DNA of 6,438 nucleotides from Actinomycetes bacterium (GTDB taxonomy: Bacteria > Actinomycetota > Acidimicrobiia > Acidimicrobiales > Palsa-688): the NCBI GenBank assembly GCA_021808425.1, contig JAKBBS010000191.1, positions 1-6,438 on the forward strand. Direction: 5' to 3'. Of the stretch, positions 1 through 6,270 are shown piece by piece. The first letter of the stretch is position 1. Each line of letters opens with the position of its first letter. Made by a program: the position numbers and the translations under genes. The notes under the pieces are model-generated. The model was not told where the DNA came from, ran no database searches, and was given only the letters and a program-made list of their open reading frames with translations.

Positions 1-93
1 GGTAACCGCCGGATCCACCCAGATCGATCCGACAATCGGCGAAGCCGCCATGAGCAGCGCGAAAAGGTACTCGCCAGGGGAAGTGGTAAACAT
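1..93 (-). CDS. Possible membrane protein, N-terminal fragment (runs off left edge)
   Basis: An open frame on the minus strand from an ATG at 93 to the window edge gives 31 codons. The peptide begins MFTTSPGEYLFALL and contains one hydrophobic stretch (about residues 8-27), which would suit a first transmembrane helix or a signal anchor. Codon choice is GC-rich and compatible with the neighbouring genes. I do not recognise the family from so short a piece. The start is unsure: no Shine-Dalgarno sequence precedes the ATG, and in-frame GTG codons at 102 and 126 are alternatives. The frame is the same as that of the oxidoreductase that ends at 151 and stays open between them, so this could also be chance open sequence after a stop codon. 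If real, it would be the next gene in the same direction as the oxidoreductase. Confidence 0.35.
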   Translation of the reverse strand, partial: MFTTSPGEYLFALLMAASPIVGSIWVDPAVT

Positions 94-150
94 CGGGCGC
101 ACCAGCGTAAGGCTAGCCGCCGCCACCCGGTACCGGCCAGCCGGTGGTCG

Positions 151-1200
151 TCAGCCAACAATCTCCTTGAGGCGGCCTATCAGCTGAGCCGGGGTCTCCC
201 CGCCCGACGGCATCGGGGTCACCTGCAGGTGGGTGACCCCCGCTTCTCGTAGCGCTTCGACACGCTCGGCAACCCACGAGGCCGGCCCGCACAGCGAGGT
301 CATCCTGACGATCTCCTCGGGGACGACCGCTTCAGCTTCTTTCTTCTTGCCGGCCAGGTACAGGTCCTGGATTTCGTCGGCTTCCTTCTCGTATCCGTAG
401 CGGCGGAGCAGGTCATTGTAGAAGTTGCGCCCTTTTGCCCCCATTCCGCCTACGTACAGGGCGAGCATCGGTCGGGACAGATCGCGTAACGCGACGATGT
501 CGTCGCCTTCTCCTATGGCGAGCAGGCCCCCGCCTGAGATCATGAGGGGTGCCATCGAGGGGTCGCGCTTGGCTTCTCCTTCTGCGAGCGCGGAACCCCA
601 GACTTCTCGGGCCTTTTCAGGCACGAAGATGATCGGAAGCCAGCCGTCGGCGACTTCGGCGGTCATCGCCACGTTCTTGTCACCAAGCGACGCCACCCAA
701 ACCGGAATCCGGCTGCGCACAGGGTGAGCGATGATCTTCAAGGCCTTGCCGAGGCCGGTTCCCTCCCCCGCGGGTAACGGGAGATGGTAGAAGCGACCGT
801 CGTGGGTGACAGGTGCCTCGCGTGCCCAGACCTGCCGGCAGACCGACACGATCTCGCGGGTCCTTCCGATCGGGGCGTCGTAGCGTACGCCGTGCCAACC
901 CTCGATGACCTGCGGCCCCGAAGCACCGAGACCAAGATGGAAACGACCTTCCGACAGGGCGTCGATCCCGGCGGCCGTCATCGCCAGAAGCGTCGGCGTC
1001 CGCGTGTAGATCGGAAGGATACCGGACCCGATCTCGACCCGATCAGTGAGCGCTGCGAGGTAGCCCATGAGGCTAGGGGCGTCGAAGCCGTACGCCTCCG
1101 CCACCCAAACGAGGTCGAGGCCGGCTTTTTCCATCTCGCTCACCTGTCGGGCCGACTCTTTGAAGCCGCCTGAATAGCTGAGCATGGTTGCGATCTTCAT
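151..1200 (-). CDS. LLM-class F420-dependent oxidoreductase, Rv3520c-like
   Basis: Predicted cytosolic flavin/F420 enzyme of the bacterial luciferase-like (TIM-barrel) superfamily, 349 aa, close to the usual length of the Rv3520c family (about 347 aa). These enzymes move hydride between reduced coenzyme F420 and organic substrates; the substrate here cannot be told. Family features seen: a barrel-start strand MKIATMLSYSGG; VAEAYGFDA (residues 33-41); YTRTPT (65-70); the strongly conserved GRFHLGLGASGPQVIEGW segment (85-102); ADGWLPI (184-190); and YVGGMGAKGRNFYNDLLRR (249-267), which resembles the 'LYMGGMGA..NF' block of Rv3520c. I chose the ATG at 1200 because the conserved N-terminus begins exactly there. 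The frame extends upstream to 1314, but those 38 residues are Pro/Cys-rich, unlike the family, and would overlap the divergent membrane-protein gene. No Shine-Dalgarno sequence is visible; a -10-like element lies 5 bases upstream, so the mRNA may be leaderless. Confidence 0.92.
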   Translation of the reverse strand: MKIATMLSYSGGFKESARQVSEMEKAGLDLVWVAEAYGFDAPSLMGYLAALTDRVEIGSGILPIYTRTPTLLAMTAAGIDALSEGRFHLGLGASGPQVIEGWHGVRYDAPIGRTREIVSVCRQVWAREAPVTHDGRFYHLPLPAGEGTGLGKALKIIAHPVRSRIPVWVASLGDKNVAMTAEVADGWLPIIFVPEKAREVWGSALAEGEAKRDPSMAPLMISGGGLLAIGEGDDIVALRDLSRPMLALYVGGMGAKGRNFYNDLLRRYGYEKEADEIQDLYLAGKKKEAEAVVPEEIVRMTSLCGPASWVAERVEALREAGVTHLQVTPMPSGGETPAQLIGRLKEIVG

Positions 1201-1234
1201 GACCGAGGATAACTCATCTCGGCCGCCCGCCGAC
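1201..1234 (-). promoter_or_regulatory. Putative leaderless promoter of the F420 oxidoreductase gene
   Basis: Reading the minus strand, TATCCT occupies 1211-1206 and fits the TAnnnT pattern of actinobacterial -10 boxes. It is followed by five bases and then the ATG at 1200. A start of transcription six bases after the box would fall on the A of the ATG, giving a leaderless mRNA, which agrees with the lack of a Shine-Dalgarno sequence. No convincing -35 hexamer is seen at 16-18 bp; the closest is GTCGGC at 1234-1229. The element is an inference from position and pattern only. Confidence 0.4.
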
Positions 1235-1244
1235 GGTGGACAGT

Positions 1245-1278
1245 TTGGGCAAGGAGCATTTGGTGGAACAATTGCCGG
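1245..1278 (+). promoter_or_regulatory. Weak putative promoter of the YihY-like gene
   Basis: TTGGGC (1245-1250) and AACAAT (1267-1272) are spaced 16 bp apart, and the second ends six bases before the ATG at 1279, the right distance for a near-leaderless start. AACAAT keeps the A at position 2 and T at position 6 of the -10 consensus but lacks the first T. An AAGGAG at 1251-1256 looks like a ribosome binding site but is 22 bases from the ATG, too far to serve it well, and no in-frame ATG, GTG or TTG lies nearer. The call is tentative. Confidence 0.22.
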
Positions 1279-2193
1279 ATGGACCCCATCGTCCGCCGCC
1301 TCGACCGGCTCCAACGGCGTTTCAAGGTCACCTCCTTCGCGTGGGCAGTCCAGAAAAAATTCTCCGACGACCGCGGCGGGTATCTCTGCGCGCTTATCTC
1401 CTACTACGGGTTCCTATCGATTTTTCCTCTTCTTCTGGCTGCGTTCACCATCGCCGCATACGTCCTCGCTGGCCACACATCGGCCATCCACTCCGTGGCC
1501 TCGCACCTGCAGAACTACCCGGTGTTGGGCCCTGCGGCAGCGGATCTTCAGGGCAAAAGCCTCAGTGGCTCGCCGGTTGCCCTGGTCGTAGGCGTGGTCG
1601 GATTAATTTTCGGCGCCCAGGGTCTCGCTCAAGCAGCCATGTTCGCCACAGAGGAGGCGTGGGACATAACAAGCGCGAAGCGCCCCGGCTTCGTGGACCG
1701 CCTCTTGCGCGGAGCCCGGTGGTACGCGACTTTCGGTGTCGGGATCGTCGTTTCGACGGCCATATCGTCGCTGGGCAGCCTCCTGCACTGGAGCGGAGGG
1801 CCGGTCCTGTCGTCGCTCATTTCGGTTGCCTTCGACGCTGCTCTGTTCGTAATCCTGTTCCGGATAGTCACCCCCGAACACCTCGCCTTGCGCTACGTCG
1901 CGCCGGGCGCCGTCGTCGCCGGGGTTGCGTGGGGTGTCCTGACAGGCGTCGGGGTCGGTCTAGTTCCTCTCCTCGCCCATTCGAACGCCCTTTACGGCAC
2001 GTTCGCGCCTGTGCTGGCAGGGCTTGCGTTCATCTACCTGATGGCACGTATATCGATCCTGTGCATCGAGGCTAACGCCGTCCGCGAGAAGAAGCTGTGG
2101 CCGCGCTCGCTCGACGGTAAGAATCCGACCGAAGCGGACGTCTTAGCGAGATCGCTGAAGGCGGCGTCGGAGGTGCCTGCGACACCCAAGTGA
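1279..2193 (+). CDS. YihY/virulence factor BrkB family membrane protein
   Basis: Polytopic inner-membrane protein, 304 aa, of the YihY/BrkB family (Pfam Virul_fac_BrkB). The biochemical role of this family is not settled, and early reports that E. coli YihY is a ribonuclease (RNase BN) were attributed to another gene. Six hydrophobic segments are seen at about residues 35-63, 99-121, 148-168, 176-196, 205-230 and 241-263. Family blocks are clear: SYYGFLSIFPLLLA (41-54) in the first segment and YGTFAPVLAGLAFIYL (239-254) followed by CIEANA (262-267), corresponding to the usual 'YGS...LxWLYxS...GAExNA'. Both ends are hydrophilic and rich in Arg/Lys, suggesting a cytoplasmic location. The ATG at 1279 gives the normal short basic N-terminus. 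The gene diverges from the F420 oxidoreductase over a 78-bp gap and precedes the oligopeptidase gene by 46 bp, so the last two may form one transcript. Nothing in the protein appears truncated. Confidence 0.9.
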   Translation: MDPIVRRLDRLQRRFKVTSFAWAVQKKFSDDRGGYLCALISYYGFLSIFPLLLAAFTIAAYVLAGHTSAIHSVASHLQNYPVLGPAAADLQGKSLSGSPVALVVGVVGLIFGAQGLAQAAMFATEEAWDITSAKRPGFVDRLLRGARWYATFGVGIVVSTAISSLGSLLHWSGGPVLSSLISVAFDAALFVILFRIVTPEHLALRYVAPGAVVAGVAWGVLTGVGVGLVPLLAHSNALYGTFAPVLAGLAFIYLMARISILCIEANAVREKKLWPRSLDGKNPTEADVLARSLKAASEVPATPK

Positions 2194-2239
2194 CGCACGC
2201 TGTCTGATCTTGACGCCCGGACTCTGCCACGCTTGAGGG

Positions 2240-4375
2240 ATGCTTCCCCCTCCCCCGAGCGCCCGTACTCGACGCTACGTCCGAACCAGCCACGGGCGCA
2301 CACGCGTCGATCCGTGGTCGTGGCTCGACGACTCAGCCGATCCCGACGTCACTGCCCACCTGACCGCAGAAAACGCCTACGCGGAGGCTGTAATGGCCCC
2401 CACCAAGGCCCTGCAGGGGGCCTTATTCGAGGCAATCCGATCGCGAACAGCGGAGACAGACGCCGGGCCGCCCTCGTGGAGCGGCGGCTGGTGGTACTAC
2501 ACCCGCACCGAGGCAGGCCTCCAGTACGGCATCGAATGCCGCCTCCGCGATCCGGGCCACGAGCTCGAGGCCGCAGCGGTTGCTGGGCTCATGCGCGCAG
2601 GCCGCCCGGATGCCGAGCAGGTCCTGCTCGACCCGAACCGGCTAGCGGGCCCGTCAGACTACCTCGACGTCGGCATCCTCGACGTCTCACCGGGGGGCCG
2701 GCTCATGGCCTACGGCCTCGACATGGACGGATCAGAACTTTTCACGGTGCGCTTTCGCGACCTGACCACTGACGTGGATCTAGACGACGTCATCGCCGGC
2801 GCCTACTACTCGAGCGCCTGGAACTGCTCCGCCGACGCATTCTTCTACGTCAGGCCTGACGAGGCGATGCGTCCGTGGCAAGTGTGGTGCCACATCATCA
2901 ACAGCGACGCCGCCCTCGACCGCCTCGTCTACCAGGAGGACGACGAGAGGTTCTTCGTCGAGGTGTCGCTGTCGCGCTCCGAGTCCCGAATCGTCATTGC
3001 CACTGCCAGCAAGACTTCCTCGGAGGTCCGCTGGCTCGACGCGGCCTCTCCCTCGCAAGATGCTGCGGCCCCGCAGATCCTCATCGAAAGGCGTCCCGAC
3101 GTCGAATACGACGCCGAACACGACGGGAGCGACTCGTGGCTGATCCGGATCAACCTGACCGCCGACGCCACTCCGGCCGGCGCCGGGACCGAGCACTCCC
3201 TGTGGCGAGTGCACGAAAGTGCCGCTGACGCAATCGAAACAGTCCTACCCCCGAGGACGGAAACAGCGGTAGTGGACGTCGACGCCTTTGCCGGTTTCAT
3301 TGCCGTCACTGAGCGTTCCACGATCGACGGGTTGGAGCGTGTCCGCATCATCGACCGTTCGGGGCGACAGAGTCTCATCGACTCCCCCGAAATGCCATAT
3401 GCATTGCTTTCGGCGTCCAACCCCGATTGGGAGCAACAGACATACCGGTACGGATACACGTCGCTTGTAACACCGCGGACCTGGGTGGACCACACGATAA
3501 TAAGCCACCACGAGGAGGCCGTTTGGGTCCAGACAGTTCCCGGCTATGACCAGACCCGCTACCGCACTGAACGGGTCTGGGCCGTTGCTTCGGATCTTAC
3601 AAGGATCCCGGTTTCAGTCGTTTGCAGGGCCGACCAAACGCCCGACGGGACGGCGCCCGGGGTGATCTACGGCTACGGGGCTTACGAAATACCGATCGAA
3701 CCGGTCTTCTCGGTGTCGACCCTCAACCTTTTAGACCGTGGCGCAGTCTTTGCGATCGCCCACGTGCGCGGCGGCGGCGAGCTCGGCAAGGGCTGGCACG
3801 AGGCAGGGCGGATGGCACGCAAGAAGAATTCCTTCAGCGACTTCGTCGCGTGCGCCGAGGCGCTGGTCGAGCAGGGCTGGGTCGACCGGGAGCGGATTGC
3901 CGCCCGGGGAGGCAGCGCAGGAGGTCTCCTCATGGGTGCGGTGACGAACATGCTACCCGACCTGTGGCGAGCGGTAGTCGCCGAGGTCCCTTTTGTCGAC
4001 GTGGTCACGACCATGTCCGACCCTTCGCTGCCCTTGACGATCACGGAATGGGAGGAATGGGGCGACCCGCTTCACGACGCCGCATCCTTCGAAAGCATGC
4101 TCGAATACTCGCCCTACGACAACGTCGTCGCTCGCGATCGGTGGCCTGCCATGTATGTAACCGCGGGACTCAACGATCCCCGCGTCGGCTTCTGGGAGCC
4201 CGCCAAGTGGGTGGCGAAACTCAGGTGGGCCGGGGCCGGAACAGATGACCGCCCGGTGGTCTTGTTCACCGAGATGGGTGCCGGCCACCAGGGCCCGTCA
4301 GGCCGCTACGAAGTATGGCGCGACGAGGCCCGCGTGCAGGCTTTCTTGCTCAGCCAGCTTGGATTGGCGAGCTGA
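2240..4375 (+). CDS. ptrB: Oligopeptidase B (prolyl oligopeptidase family S9A)
   Basis: Cytosolic serine peptidase, 711 aa, that by family knowledge cleaves short peptides after Arg or Lys. The N-terminal half (about 20-430) is the S9 beta-propeller that excludes folded proteins; it starts with RVDPWSWLDD, matching the usual 'DxYxWLxDD' opening. The C-terminal alpha/beta-hydrolase domain (about 450-705) has GYGAYE (478-483), HVRGGGELGKGW (508-519), the nucleophile motif GGSAGG with Ser559, Asp646 in GLNDPRV, and His683 in GAGHQGPSGR: a complete triad in the expected order. Glu603 and Glu605 in TEWEEWGDP match the acidic pair that in Salmonella oligopeptidase B selects a basic P1 residue, which favours this enzyme over prolyl oligopeptidase. 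No signal peptide is present. The ATG at 2240 is the earliest possible start because an in-frame TGA lies at 2234-2236; only GAGGG abutting the ATG resembles a ribosome site, so translation may depend on the upstream gene. The 3' end overlaps the convergent FtsH-like gene by 26 bp. Confidence 0.95.
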   Translation: MLPPPPSARTRRYVRTSHGRTRVDPWSWLDDSADPDVTAHLTAENAYAEAVMAPTKALQGALFEAIRSRTAETDAGPPSWSGGWWYYTRTEAGLQYGIECRLRDPGHELEAAAVAGLMRAGRPDAEQVLLDPNRLAGPSDYLDVGILDVSPGGRLMAYGLDMDGSELFTVRFRDLTTDVDLDDVIAGAYYSSAWNCSADAFFYVRPDEAMRPWQVWCHIINSDAALDRLVYQEDDERFFVEVSLSRSESRIVIATASKTSSEVRWLDAASPSQDAAAPQILIERRPDVEYDAEHDGSDSWLIRINLTADATPAGAGTEHSLWRVHESAADAIETVLPPRTETAVVDVDAFAGFIAVTERSTIDGLERVRIIDRSGRQSLIDSPEMPYALLSASNPDWEQQTYRYGYTSLVTPRTWVDHTIISHHEEAVWVQTVPGYDQTRYRTERVWAVASDLTRIPVSVVCRADQTPDGTAPGVIYGYGAYEIPIEPVFSVSTLNLLDRGAVFAIAHVRGGGELGKGWHEAGRMARKKNSFSDFVACAEALVEQGWVDRERIAARGGSAGGLLMGAVTNMLPDLWRAVVAEVPFVDVVTTMSDPSLPLTITEWEEWGDPLHDAASFESMLEYSPYDNVVARDRWPAMYVTAGLNDPRVGFWEPAKWVAKLRWAGAGTDDRPVVLFTEMGAGHQGPSGRYEVWRDEARVQAFLLSQLGLAS

Positions 4376-6152
4376 CATCGCTACGCAGGTCGACGACCGT
4401 CGCATTGTGCCTTCGATCCGCGTCGGCTAGCACCGCCTCAATCTCCGGTCCGATGAGCTCCTCGCGCTCCACTAGGGCGTCACGGAGAGCCTCGACAAGG
4501 TGGCGGTGCTCGGACAGGACCGCCCTGACGTCGCTGCGAGCCGAGTCCAGAACCTCCTCGAGGCTCGCCCGGGCGGCGTCGTCGCTCAACACCTTCGCCA
4601 CGACGTTCGCTCCGCCAGGGCTATGAGCAGCATCGATGGAGATCAGCGAGCCCGTCATTCCGAAGCTGCCCACCATCTGAGCCGCCATCTCGGTTGCAAC
4701 CTGCAGATCCCCCGCAACGCCGCTGCTGGTATCGGAGAAGAAAAGCTCCTCCGCGACTAGTCCGCCCATCGCGATGCGGATCAGCGCTTCGATGTCCGAC
4801 TTCGTCCGAGTCCAGCGTTCCTCGCGCTCGGAATGCGCGAGGAGGCCGAGCGCGCTGCTGCGCTTGATGATCGACAGCACTTCGAGCGTGCGATCCGGCG
4901 CGACAAGCCACGCCGTCGTCGCGTGACCCGCCTCGTGAGTCGCTATGGCGTCGCGCTCCCTCGCGCTGTACGCGACACGCTGCGCCAAACCGAGCTCTGC
5001 GGTCATCTTCGCCCGCTGCAAGTCCTCCCAGTTGAGCCGGTCATCACCTCGCCGCAACGCCCACACAAGCGCCTCGTCGAGCAGGTGCTCCAGCATCACC
5101 GGCGAGTATCCGAAAGTCGTGCCAGCAAGCGTGTCCCGGTAGACCGGGTCGTCGAGGATCGAATCGTGGCTCTTGCGGCCGAGGTAGAAGTCGATGATCT
5201 CGCGGCGGCCTTGACGGCTCGGCACGTCGACGGTGATGGTGCGGTCGAAGCGCCCCGGGCGCAGCAGAGCCGGGTCCAGGTCCGAAGCCCGGTTCGTGGC
5301 GCCGATTACGAGAATGTTCGCCGGGGCGGACGCCCGCTTCTTGATCAGGTGCCCCGCCGGCAGCCAGCGGTTCATTGCATCGATGAAAGCTCCCCGCAGT
5401 CGCTCCGACAGGGGCGGCGTGTCGAAGGACTGAAGCTGGATGAGCAGTTCGTTGACGACACCGCTGATCCCCTCGCGGCCGCCTCCCCCACCGAGACCGG
5501 CCCTGGTAGCGCCGATTGCGTCGATCTCCTCGATGAAGCCGATCGCACCCCCCTCACGGCGGGCGTAGTTGCGAAGCGCGCGGAAGTAGGAGCGGATCTT
5601 GCGGTTGGTCTGGCCGTAGTACATCGACTGGAACGCCGACGACGACACGAACAGGAACGGGACCCCGGCCTCCGCCGCCATCGCCTTGGCAATGTAGGTC
5701 TTGCCGGTTCCGGGCGGTCCCTCGAAGAGTACAGCGCGCCGCGGTGTACCGCCCATGCGCTCCTTGAAGGTCTTGTGAGCAAGGAACAAGTTGAGGGTCT
5801 TAACAACCTCCTCGACGACCACATCGTTACCTTTTACGTCGCCTAGCCCCACACCGATCTCTTCGGGCCTGTAGAGGATGTGCGGCGAGCGCCCCGCTCC
5901 CACGAGCGGGACTGCCATCACGACGACGAGAAGTGCTATCAGGGCGAGTGAAGGCCCGTACAGGCCGACGTTTCCAGGCAGGTGCGGGCCGTGCAAGCGA
6001 ACGATGGACAGGTCGCTTGCCACAAGGACGCAGAGCAACACCGCGAGAAGCACCGCCAGTCGTCTGAAGCGGCGTTGGCGGTTGCGCTCGCGGGTCTCGG
6101 TTACGTCAGCTGACCGGATTACATCGGGATGAGAGAGAACGAGGCTTTCCAT
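4350..6152 (-). CDS. Divergent FtsH-like membrane AAA+ zinc metalloprotease
   Basis: Membrane-anchored ATP-dependent protease, 600 aa, related to FtsH. Order of parts: basic cytoplasmic N-terminus (1-31); two hydrophobic helices (about 32-46 and 64-85) joined by only some 17 residues; AAA module with Walker A GPPGTGKT (145-152), pore-loop MYYG (177-180), Walker B GFIEEIDAIG (205-214) and second region of homology IGATNR...DPALLRPGRFDR (283-304) with arginine-finger candidates Arg298 and Arg301; then the M41 protease domain with HEAGH (406-410) and the third zinc-ligand candidate Asp482 in GDLQVAT. All catalytic residues of the protease are present. It departs from ordinary FtsH in lacking the roughly 70-residue periplasmic domain, having Glu208 where the Walker B Asp is expected, YYG instead of FVG in the pore loop, and an extra segment of about 30 residues (245-279) before the second region of homology. 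It is therefore probably a paralogue, not the main housekeeping FtsH. The ATG at 6152 has GGAG four bases upstream; a TTG at 6236 is an alternative start. Confidence 0.9.
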   Translation of the reverse strand: MESLVLSHPDVIRSADVTETRERNRQRRFRRLAVLLAVLLCVLVASDLSIVRLHGPHLPGNVGLYGPSLALIALLVVVMAVPLVGAGRSPHILYRPEEIGVGLGDVKGNDVVVEEVVKTLNLFLAHKTFKERMGGTPRRAVLFEGPPGTGKTYIAKAMAAEAGVPFLFVSSSAFQSMYYGQTNRKIRSYFRALRNYARREGGAIGFIEEIDAIGATRAGLGGGGGREGISGVVNELLIQLQSFDTPPLSERLRGAFIDAMNRWLPAGHLIKKRASAPANILVIGATNRASDLDPALLRPGRFDRTITVDVPSRQGRREIIDFYLGRKSHDSILDDPVYRDTLAGTTFGYSPVMLEHLLDEALVWALRRGDDRLNWEDLQRAKMTAELGLAQRVAYSARERDAIATHEAGHATTAWLVAPDRTLEVLSIIKRSSALGLLAHSEREERWTRTKSDIEALIRIAMGGLVAEELFFSDTSSGVAGDLQVATEMAAQMVGSFGMTGSLISIDAAHSPGGANVVAKVLSDDAARASLEEVLDSARSDVRAVLSEHRHLVEALRDALVEREELIGPEIEAVLADADRRHNATVVDLRSDVSSPIQAG

Positions 6153-6156
6153 AGGG

Positions 6157-6160
6157 CTCC
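6157..6160 (-). promoter_or_regulatory. Ribosome binding site supporting the ATG at 6152
   Basis: On the minus strand GGAG is followed by CCCT and then the ATG of the FtsH-like gene. The spacing of four bases is shorter than ideal. It competes with a stronger GAGGAG at 6256-6251, which lies 14 bases before an in-frame TTG (6236) that would add 28 residues. Those residues include two Cys and three Trp, with no hydrophobic or domain character, so I prefer the ATG. Confidence 0.45.
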
Positions 6161-6270
6161 ATGTGGTCGATTCGCTGGCGCACAGAGAAGGTTCTCCTAG
6201 CCCGCCGCTCCAACCGTATTGGCATGCGAGGGCCAAGTCGATGGGTTGCGCTCCTCTTTCCCCGATTTCG

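Noticed and set aside
124..146. GC-rich inverted repeat (including the palindrome CCGGTACCGG) after the oxidoreductase stop, considered as a terminator
   Set aside because: The arms are short and bulged, there is no T-tract on either side, and the GC content makes such pairing likely by chance.
1201..1314. A 38-residue N-terminal extension of the F420 oxidoreductase
   Set aside because: The conserved family N-terminus starts at the ATG at 1200. The extension is Pro- and Cys-rich, unlike the family, and would overlap the start of the divergent YihY-like gene.
1236..2075. A long plus-strand frame (279 codons) overlapping the YihY-like gene
   Set aside because: Its product is dominated by Arg, Pro and Gly, typical of the off-frame of a GC-rich gene, and matches no family, while the overlapping frame has clear YihY motifs and six helices.
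2194..2239. A TTGACG (2210-2215) in the gap before oligopeptidase B, considered as a -35 box
   Set aside because: No acceptable -10 sequence lies 16-18 bp downstream; the bases there are GC-rich and run into the start codon. The 46-bp gap fits a shared transcript better.
3622..4248. A 208-codon plus-strand frame inside oligopeptidase B
   Set aside because: It has a very Arg-rich, low-complexity product and lies entirely within the catalytic domain coding region of the peptidase.
4833..5846. A 337-codon plus-strand frame opposite the FtsH-like gene
   Set aside because: It is a shadow of the minus-strand coding sequence, which carries the Walker, arginine-finger and HEAGH motifs. The shadow product is rich in Arg, Val and Leu and has no recognisable domain.
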